From: an uncultured Collinsella sp.
GTDB lineage: Bacteria; Actinomycetota; Coriobacteriia; Coriobacteriales; Coriobacteriaceae
Assembly: GCA_900549745.1 (NCBI GenBank)
Contig: URPJ01000001.1
Span: forward strand, 124,001 to 188,000
Length of the DNA: 64,000 nt
Reading direction: 5' to 3'
The stretch's first letter is position 1. Every line of letters begins with the position of its first letter. The position numbers and the translations under genes are program-made. Under the pieces are notes generated by a model. It searched no databases and was not told the DNA's origin. It saw nothing but the letters and a program-made list of their open reading frames with translations. This document shows positions 58,905-64,000 of the stretch, one piece after another.

Positions 58905-59882
58905 TTACTTGGCGTCGTAGGCCTCGGCATCCCACCAGTCGAGCTGGGCGATGTTGTCGCGAATGTGCTGGCAGCTCTTGTGGAAGCCCTCGAGCTCACA
59001 TTCGGACAGGTCGAGCGTGTAGACCTCCTCGACGCCCTCGGCACCAATCACGCACGGCAGGGAGGTGAAGATGCCCTCCTCGCCATACTGGCCGGTCATA
59101 AGCGTAGAGGCCGAAAGCACGGCGTGCTCGTTGTGCAGCACAGCGGCGCAGACGCGCGCGGCGGAGTTGGCGACGGCGTACTCGGTGCACTGCTTACCCT
59201 GGTAGGTTACGTAGCCGCCCTTGCGCGCGAGCTCCTCGATCTCCATGTGGTCGAAGGCATACTTGTCGGGGTTCTCGGCCTGAAGTTCGTTGAGGCTTTT
59301 GCCGGCGATGGTCGCGGACTTAAAGGCGGCCAGCTGGCTAAAGCCGTGCTCGCCGATCATGTAGGCGTCGATGGACTTGGGGCTCACGCCGACCTTCTTG
59401 GAGATCTCGGTGCGCAGGCGGGCGGAGTCCAGGCCGCAGCCCGAGCCGATGATCTTCTTGGGATCGTAGCCGGTCAGATGCCACAGCTCGGTGCACACGA
59501 CGTCGCAGGGGTTGGAGATGCTCACGAAGATGCCGTCAAAGCCGGCGTCGACGATGCGCTTGGCAAAGGAGCGGGCGGCGTCGGTGGTAAAGAACAGCTC
59601 GCCGTCGCGGTTGCCGGCGGCCAGCGCGACCTTGCCGGCGGCGTTGACGATGACGTCGCAGCAGGCAAGCTCCTCGTAGTGGTCGTAGCAGTTGACGATC
59701 TTGGTGTTGTACGGGACAAACGAAAGGGAGTCGCGCAGGTCCTGGACCTCGGACGTCACCTTGGCCTCGTTGATATCGCACAGGTGCAGCTCATCGGCAA
59801 TGCCCTGCATGAGCAGGCTGTTGGCGACATGTGCTCCTACGTGGCCCTGGCCGACCACACCGATCTTACGCGTCTGGTACAT
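58905..59882 (-). CDS. L-lactate/malate dehydrogenase-family 2-hydroxyacid dehydrogenase
   Basis: 325 residues. Rossmann GVVGQGHVGAHVA, Asp at the second strand (LCDIN, NAD-specific), ISNPCDVV, catalytic LDSARLR (Asp and Arg) and MIGEHG with catalytic His. The substrate-specificity loop reads AALAAGNRDGELFF, unlike the QKPGETR of lactate or RKPGMSR of malate dehydrogenases; the family also includes L-2-hydroxyisocaproate dehydrogenases, which this may resemble. The ATG at 59882 follows AAGGA; the longer frame from 59921 lacks a ribosome site. Divergent from metA. Confidence 0.85.
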   Translation of the reverse strand: MYQTRKIGVVGQGHVGAHVANSLLMQGIADELHLCDINEAKVTSEVQDLRDSLSFVPYNTKIVNCYDHYEELACCDVIVNAAGKVALAAGNRDGELFFTTDAARSFAKRIVDAGFDGIFVSISNPCDVVCTELWHLTGYDPKKIIGSGCGLDSARLRTEISKKVGVSPKSIDAYMIGEHGFSQLAAFKSATIAGKSLNELQAENPDKYAFDHMEIEELARKGGYVTYQGKQCTEYAVANSAARVCAAVLHNEHAVLSASTLMTGQYGEEGIFTSLPCVIGAEGVEEVYTLDLSECELEGFHKSCQHIRDNIAQLDWWDAEAYDAK

Positions 59883-60093
59883 ATATGTATCCTTCCGGCC
59901 GAGTTTTTCGCGTCGAACCATTGTAGCGTCCTGCTACTACTTTGCTAGGCTAAAGCGCCGTAGATTTTTGGGACATGCCTTAATCTCTACTTTTGGAGTG
60001 ATTTGGGCTGCTGACGGCATCGCTGGGCGATGTGCTCGCGCGGATGGAGCCGGTCGTTGTACCATAGTTGCAACTGACTCGTAAGGAGCATCC

Positions 60094-61020
60094 ATGCCCA
60101 TTCGCATCCCCGACGCCCTCCCTGCCGCCGCGCAGCTCGAGAGCGAGAACATCTTTGTCATGACCGAGTACCGCGCGCTGCACCAGGACATTCGTCCGCT
60201 GCGCGTGCTCATCCTCAACCTCATGCCCACCAAGATTGCCACCGAGACGCAGATCATGCGCAAACTCTCCAACACGCCGCTGCAGGTGGAGGTGGATCTG
60301 CTGCGTACCAAAACGCACGAGGCCACGCACGTGAGCGCCGGCCACCTGGAGACGTTCTACCGCACGTTCGACGACATCCGCGACATCCACTACGACGGCC
60401 TGATCATCACGGGCGCGCCGGTGGAGCAGATGCCGTTCGAAGAGGTCGACTACTGGCCCGAGCTCTGCCAGATCATGGATTGGTCCACCACGCACGTGCA
60501 CTCTACGCTGCACATTTGTTGGGGCGCGCAGGCGGGGCTCTACCATCATTACGGCATCCAGAAGTACGACCTGCCGGCAAAGGCGAGTGGCGTGTTCGAG
60601 CATTATCTGGTGAAGCCGCAAAGCCCGCTGGTCCGCGGCTTTGACGACCGTTTCTATGCCGTGCATTCGCGCAACACCGATGTGCGCCGCGAGGACGTAG
60701 AGGCCGAGCCGCAGCTTGAGGTCGTGGCCGTGTCCGACGAGGTGGGCCTGTACATCGTCAAGTCGACCGACAGCCGTCGCTTCTTTGTCTTTGGCCATCC
60801 CGAGTACGATACCGACACGTTGCGCCTGGAGTACGAGCGCGACGTGAAGCGCGGGCTCAACCCCCAGGTTCCGGCGCATTACTTCCCGAATGACGACCCC
60901 ACGGCCGAGCCGCGCAACGTCTGGCGCAGCCAGGCTCAGTTGCTTTACACCAACTGGCTCAACTACTACGTCTACCAGACCACGCCCTACGACCTAGCCC
61001 GCGCCGGCGAGGAGCACTAG
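60094..61020 (+). CDS. metA: Homoserine O-acyltransferase MetA, predicted acetyl-CoA-specific
   Basis: 308 residues, the usual MetA length. Catalytic Cys142 in ICWGAQA, His235 and Glu237 in FGHPEYD. Residue 111 is Glu ([11 protein letters not shown]), the residue that in characterised MetA enzymes selects acetyl-CoA, whereas Gly at this position gives succinyl-CoA. So O-acetylhomoserine is the likely product in methionine synthesis. AAGGAG precedes the ATG. No SAM riboswitch is recognisable in the 210-base divergent region shared with the dehydrogenase gene. Confidence 0.95.
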   Translation: MPIRIPDALPAAAQLESENIFVMTEYRALHQDIRPLRVLILNLMPTKIATETQIMRKLSNTPLQVEVDLLRTKTHEATHVSAGHLETFYRTFDDIRDIHYDGLIITGAPVEQMPFEEVDYWPELCQIMDWSTTHVHSTLHICWGAQAGLYHHYGIQKYDLPAKASGVFEHYLVKPQSPLVRGFDDRFYAVHSRNTDVRREDVEAEPQLEVVAVSDEVGLYIVKSTDSRRFFVFGHPEYDTDTLRLEYERDVKRGLNPQVPAHYFPNDDPTAEPRNVWRSQAQLLYTNWLNYYVYQTTPYDLARAGEEH

Positions 61021-61051
61021 GCTACGGCTGCTGCTGTGCCGGCGGCGTGAC

Positions 61052-61166
61052 GAGCGTGGATATCCGGACGGACGAGCGTGGATTTTCGGACATTTACAAA
61101 TCGAGCGTGGATAATCTCCCACTTCTGGCTTGAAACTAGGCTCAAAACGGGAGATTATCCACGCTC
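61052..61166. repeat. Upstream 22/29 repeat array with terminal hairpin
   Basis: Units beginning GAGCGTGGA at 61052, 61074 and 61103 (steps of 22 and 29). The last unit, GAGCGTGGATAATCTCCC, pairs perfectly with 61149-61166. The rest of 61021-61463 (443 bases) has no recognisable gene. Confidence 0.85.
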
Positions 61167-61463
61167 ATTTTTTAGGCATGTAGATGCCGATGGCTCGGCT
61201 AAGCGACGGTGCGTGCAGAGGCAAAGTCGCATTTGGCGTAGTCTTGAATCTCGACGGGTTTTTCTTTCTGATAATCCGATGGACCAAGGCCTCAAAATGT
61301 GGAGACAGGGACCTCTCGACAACCGCCCTACCTGCAGATATAAGACATCAGCCTAAAACGTCCAAAACCGTCAAGCATTTGGTCAGCGCCTGGACGGTAT
61401 TTGGTCAGACTTCGCATGAAACCGTCTGGTACGTTTGCGCCGTTCCAAGATTTGGGAGGCGAC

Positions 61464-62447
61464 ATGGGAAACATGACGGCGAATCAAAGGCTTGCAAGTC
61501 ACATTAAAGCATGCGAACAGCAGATGAGCTGCGTGTACGCGCGCACGGCGGCGGAGGCAAAGCAGATTGAGCGGCGGGCGGAGGCGGGAAGTCTCGAAGC
61601 GGTTATGCCGGGGCTGTATGCGCGTCCGGAATACTGGTCCGAGCTCAAGTTTCGGCAGCGTTATCTGCATCGGGTGCGGGCGCTTGCGCAAAAGCACCCC
61701 GACTGGACATTTTGCTCCTATACGGCGGCTGTTATCTATGGCCTTTCGGTTTCGCATGCCAATTTGACGCACATCCATATCGCCGCGATGCCGGCCCAAT
61801 CGACGACGCCGGGCTCTCAGGTCATTCGTCATCGCTATGCTCGTCAAACACGGGCCACCCAGATGGATATCGCCGTAACCGATATCGATCAAACGATTAC
61901 GGATTGCTTGGTCGATGCATCGTTTGTCGAGGGACTGATCATCGCGGATTCGGCGCTCCATGAGCAACTTTTGTCGAAGGAGCATCTCGTTGAGACTGTC
62001 GACAAGCTTGGCCTGAATCGTCGCGGTGTTGTGACGGCGCGCAGGGTTGCACGATGTGCCGATGGGCTGTCGGAAAGCGGCGGCGAGTCCAAGGCGCGTG
62101 CCCTGATGATCGAGCGCGGCTGGCAGACGCCGGAGTTGCAAGTTGAGCTGTTCGACCCGGTTGAGCCGGGACGACCGTATCGCATTGACTACTTGTGGCG
62201 TGTGGGCGACCGACTGATTATCGGGGAGTTCGACGGATTCGTTAAAAGCGAGAAAGCGGCGGAGGAGGGTAAGCTTGCGAAGGCGCAGTTTGATGAGCGT
62301 CAGCGCGAGTCGAGGCTTTCGCTGCTTGATAACTGCAAGATCGTGCGCTTGTGCTGGGATGATCTGAGGGACCCGATAAAGCTCGATCGCAAGCTCAAAG
62401 TTGCCGGCGTACCGCGCGTGTGTGCTGAGGCGGTTGCAGAGCGTTGA
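61464..62447 (+). CDS. AbiEi-like N-terminus with DUF559/Vsr-like C-terminus, unknown function
   Basis: 327 residues. The first ~200 resemble the AbiEi antitoxin-domain proteins common in actinobacteria: RRAEAGSLEAVMPGLYARPEY, CSYTAAVIYGLSVSH, and TDIDQTITDCL. The last ~100 resemble a Vsr/DUF559 nuclease-like fold: GGESKARALMIERGW, YRIDYLWRVGDRLIIGEFDG with D and E in the D...E(x)D pattern, and LLDNCKIVRLCWDDLRDP. Which residues are catalytic is inference. GGGAGG lies before the ATG at 61464. No AbiEii-type toxin follows. The gene lies between two copies of an unusual repeat array. Confidence 0.7.
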   Translation: MGNMTANQRLASHIKACEQQMSCVYARTAAEAKQIERRAEAGSLEAVMPGLYARPEYWSELKFRQRYLHRVRALAQKHPDWTFCSYTAAVIYGLSVSHANLTHIHIAAMPAQSTTPGSQVIRHRYARQTRATQMDIAVTDIDQTITDCLVDASFVEGLIIADSALHEQLLSKEHLVETVDKLGLNRRGVVTARRVARCADGLSESGGESKARALMIERGWQTPELQVELFDPVEPGRPYRIDYLWRVGDRLIIGEFDGFVKSEKAAEEGKLAKAQFDERQRESRLSLLDNCKIVRLCWDDLRDPIKLDRKLKVAGVPRVCAEAVAER

Positions 62448-62454
62448 GCCGCAC

Positions 62455-62620
62455 GAGCGTGGAAATCCGGACGGACGAGTGTGGAAATCTGGACGCGCAT
62501 TGGTTAAGCGTGGATTTTCGGACACACGAGCGTGGATTTTTGGACGCTTGTTGAATGAGCGTGGATAATCTCCCGTTTTTGGCTCGTAAGGGGGCTCAAA
62601 GTGGGAGATTTTCCACGCTC
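62455..62620. repeat. Downstream 22/29 repeat array with terminal hairpin
   Basis: Units at 62455, 62477, 62506, 62528 and 62557, with steps 22, 29, 22 and 29. The last unit GAGCGTGGATAATCTCCC pairs with 62603-62620 with one mismatch. Same orientation as the upstream array. Confidence 0.88.
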
Positions 62621-62646
62621 ATCTTGCGGGTGCGATACAGCGGCGA

Positions 62647-63243
62647 TCAGGCGCTGATGATGTGGGGTAGCGGCAGGTCGTGGGCGTCGGTGGGAACGTG
62701 GTCGACACGCTGCTCGTCAAAGGCGATGCCGATGATTTGGCATGCGGACGAGAGCGTGGGCAGGTAGCGGTCATAGCAGCCGCCGCCGTAGCCCAGGCGC
62801 GCGCCGGCGCGGTCGAATGCTACGAGCGGCACGACGATCATGTCGAGAGCTTCGGCAGGCACGATAGGGAAGCGGCTGCTGTCGATGTCCGTGGCCGCGA
62901 AGGCCCGCGTGGGGTGGGCGATAAACGGAGCCGCGGACGCATCGTCGGCGGCAACTGCCCGCATGCACATGCACTGGCCACAAGCTGCGGCATCAATTGC
63001 CGAGAGCATGCACGGATAAGCTACGCGCCAGCCGCGCGCAGCGGCCGCAGCGGCAAACGCGGCAGGGTCGACTTCGGAGCCCATCGCGGCATAGATGGCA
63101 ACGGTGTGCGGCGCCGCGGCACCCAGGCAATCCAACAGCTCAACAAGCCGCGCACAGATAGTGGCGGACTTCGCCGCCCGCACATCCAAATCAATCGCAT
63201 CGCGCCGAGCAATCACCGCCCGTCGCAACTCAGCCTTATCCAT
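62647..63243 (-). CDS. 5-formyltetrahydrofolate cyclo-ligase family protein
   Basis: 198 residues. It converts 5-formyl-THF and ATP to 5,10-methenyl-THF. Seen: KAELRRAVIARRDAI at the N-terminus (basic ATP-binding residues), YAAMGSEVDPAAF near 55, and GARLGYGGGCYDRYLP near 155, the family ATP-binding signature. The ATG at 63243 is preferred; in-frame extension to 63270 overlaps the family C repeat. Monocistronic on the minus strand. Confidence 0.92.
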   Translation of the reverse strand: MDKAELRRAVIARRDAIDLDVRAAKSATICARLVELLDCLGAAAPHTVAIYAAMGSEVDPAAFAAAAAARGWRVAYPCMLSAIDAAACGQCMCMRAVAADDASAAPFIAHPTRAFAATDIDSSRFPIVPAEALDMIVVPLVAFDRAGARLGYGGGCYDRYLPTLSSACQIIGIAFDEQRVDHVPTDAHDLPLPHIISA

Positions 63244-63256
63244 CCCAGCTCCCTCT

Positions 63257-63312
63257 CCCAAACCTACCAAAAAGGGACAGGTTTATTTTGGCAGGTTTTA
63301 TCTGGGCAAACG
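63257..63312. repeat. Family C repeat, long copy
   Basis: CCCAAACCTACCAAAAAGGG followed by ACAGGTTTATTTTGGCAGGT and TTTATCTGGGCAAACG. Combines the parts found separately at 44214-44254 and 53710-53737. Confidence 0.75.
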
Positions 63313-63352
63313 TCGAAGCCGCCACAAAGGCGCCCTTTGTGGCGGCTTCGAC
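63312..63352 (-). terminator. Terminator of the hicAB operon
   Basis: GTCGAAGCCGCCACAAAG pairs exactly with CTTTGTGGCGGCTTCGAC around a 4-base centre. On the minus strand the family C tail CGTTTGCCC follows. Confidence 0.7.
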
Positions 63353-63364
63353 TCGACGTTGGCT

Positions 63365-63694
63365 TCACAGCGCCGCAGCGATCGCTTCAGTCACAAACTT
63401 ATTGAGTGACTCACCCTTCTTTGCCGCTGCCAGCGCTGCTTGCTTGTGGAGCTCAGAGCCCGTTCTTACGTTGAACGAGCCCTTAAAAGCCCGCTCGGGT
63501 TCCTTGCCCTTCTCGGCGCAAAACTCAAGGTAATCGTCGACGGCGTCGTGGAAGCATTGCTCCACTTCTTCAGCCGTGGAGCCTTCAAATACGATTGCGT
63601 CCCTAATGCCGGCGACCATACCTGTTAGCACATGCTGTTCGGCATCGAACTCGACCGGGGCGAAATAACCCTTGTATGCCAAAACGTTACTCAT
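63365..63694 (-). CDS. hicB: HicB-family antitoxin
   Basis: 109 residues. YKGYFAPVEFDAEQHVLTGMV and VFEGSTAEEVEQCFHDAVDDYL make the partial RNase H-like HicB domain; the C-terminal FNVRTGSELHKQAALAAAKKGESLNKFVTEAI is a ribbon-helix-helix DNA-binding domain. It should neutralise HicA and repress the operon. GGAGG lies 5 bases before the ATG at 63694, and the gene overlaps hicA by 8 bases. Confidence 0.93.
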   Translation of the reverse strand: MSNVLAYKGYFAPVEFDAEQHVLTGMVAGIRDAIVFEGSTAEEVEQCFHDAVDDYLEFCAEKGKEPERAFKGSFNVRTGSELHKQAALAAAKKGESLNKFVTEAIAAAL

Positions 63695-63950
63695 GACTAC
63701 CTCCGACATCTTGCAGAAAGCGAACGATGTTTCGAATGGTCCCCGCTGTCAATTCGTCAGATGGATGAGGCGCGTGCATTACGAACATCCTGCCATCTGA
63801 TGGCCTGTAGAAGCGAACGCGCGATCCGGATGTCTTGCCTTTGCGGTCCATTTCAAAGCCATATGAAGCCATAACTTTAAGAAAGTCAGCGAATCTATAC
63901 GTTGAAGGACAGCTAAGCAGCTGGGCGATGAGTTTATCGGATCGAGTCAT
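63687..63950 (-). CDS. hicA: HicA-family toxin (mRNA interferase-like)
   Basis: 87 residues. The layout is the double-stranded-RNA-binding-like HicA fold: FLKVMASYGFEMDR, SGSRVRFYRPSDGRMFVMHAPHPSDELTAGTIRNIVRFL. The catalytic His of the canonical GSH motif is Arg here (GSR), while His residues occur in MHAPHP. Many HicA relatives in gut bacteria show this variant, so activity is uncertain. First gene of the toxin-antitoxin operon; its promoter should lie in the AT-rich last 50 bases of the window. Confidence 0.85.
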   Translation of the reverse strand: MTRSDKLIAQLLSCPSTYRFADFLKVMASYGFEMDRKGKTSGSRVRFYRPSDGRMFVMHAPHPSDELTAGTIRNIVRFLQDVGGSHE

Positions 63951-64000
63951 CCCGCCTCACATTCTGCAACTATATTCTAGTTGCAATTTCAGTTTGATGC

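Noticed and set aside
59943..60093. SAM riboswitch before metA
   Set aside because: The region is short and lacks the expected kink-turn and conserved core as far as I can read.
62455..62620. CRISPR array
   Set aside because: Units are too short and uneven (22/29 steps), spacers are 4 or 11 bases, and no cas genes are nearby.

Overview
The window looks like chromosome from a Coriobacteriia member, most likely a Collinsella-type gut anaerobe. The evidence is high GC with strong C/G third-position bias in highly expressed genes, a single-chain pyruvate:ferredoxin oxidoreductase, rubrerythrin, many PTS sugar systems with GntR/UTRA and PRD regulators, several LytTR regulators, and small intergenic repeats rich in GGGGAC. 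The genus is an inference from gene content; no rRNA is present. About 55 protein genes, one tRNA (Asp), one decayed IS110-type transposase and many structured intergenic repeats are described.

Layout. 0-3.1 kb: end of an unknown protein, a membrane Ser/Thr kinase and an FHA protein. 3.5-7.2 kb: nifJ with a long leader. 7.2-8.7 kb: IS110 relic between a perfect 29-bp inverted repeat, then an AT-richer gene-free stretch. 8.7-9.7 kb: carbamate kinase. 10-15.5 kb: cellobiose-type PTS operon (PRD regulator, IIA, IIB, IIC, GH1 phospho-beta-glucosidase). 16-17 kb: anchored C39-like peptidase. 17.3-28.4 kb: amino acid permease, amidohydrolase and two paralogous LytS/LytTR pairs separated by a Zn-PLC-like protein, an MFS carrier and a glycosyltransferase. 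28.4-33.6 kb: phosphoesterase, tRNA-Asp, Rrf2 regulator, MutY-like glycosylase, rubrerythrin and small membrane proteins, interspersed with long hairpins. 33.7-44.2 kb: rmuC, ABC exporter, nth, mfd, PAP2 phosphatase, aldolase, GNAT. 44.2-58.8 kb: a mannose-family PTS (IIAB, IIC, IID), three SIS-domain deglycase-like enzymes and three GntR/UTRA regulators, plus EamA carrier, HAD phosphatase, YitT and recQ. 58.9-64 kb: lactate/malate-type dehydrogenase, metA, an AbiEi-like/DUF559-like protein between repeat arrays, 5-formyl-THF cyclo-ligase and hicAB.

How it fits together. The 44-59 kb block is best read as uptake and cleavage of phosphorylated sugar-amine (Amadori-type) compounds. The PTS would phosphorylate the substrate on entry, the SIS enzymes would release hexose phosphate and amine, and three GntR proteins appear to read three different operator motifs. 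The cellobiose operon feeds glycolysis, and nifJ oxidises the resulting pyruvate. Rrf2, MutY-like, rubrerythrin, nth and mfd form an oxidative-damage and repair theme.

The most unusual signals are in non-coding DNA: (i) an 18-bp unit repeated with strictly alternating 22/29-bp spacing on both sides of the AbiEi/DUF559-like gene, each array ending in the same hairpin; (ii) hairpins whose loops are conserved while the arms differ yet remain complementary; (iii) a 37-bp perfect stem; (iv) a conserved tail following unrelated terminator stems. All function calls are from reading the sequence; no database search was run.
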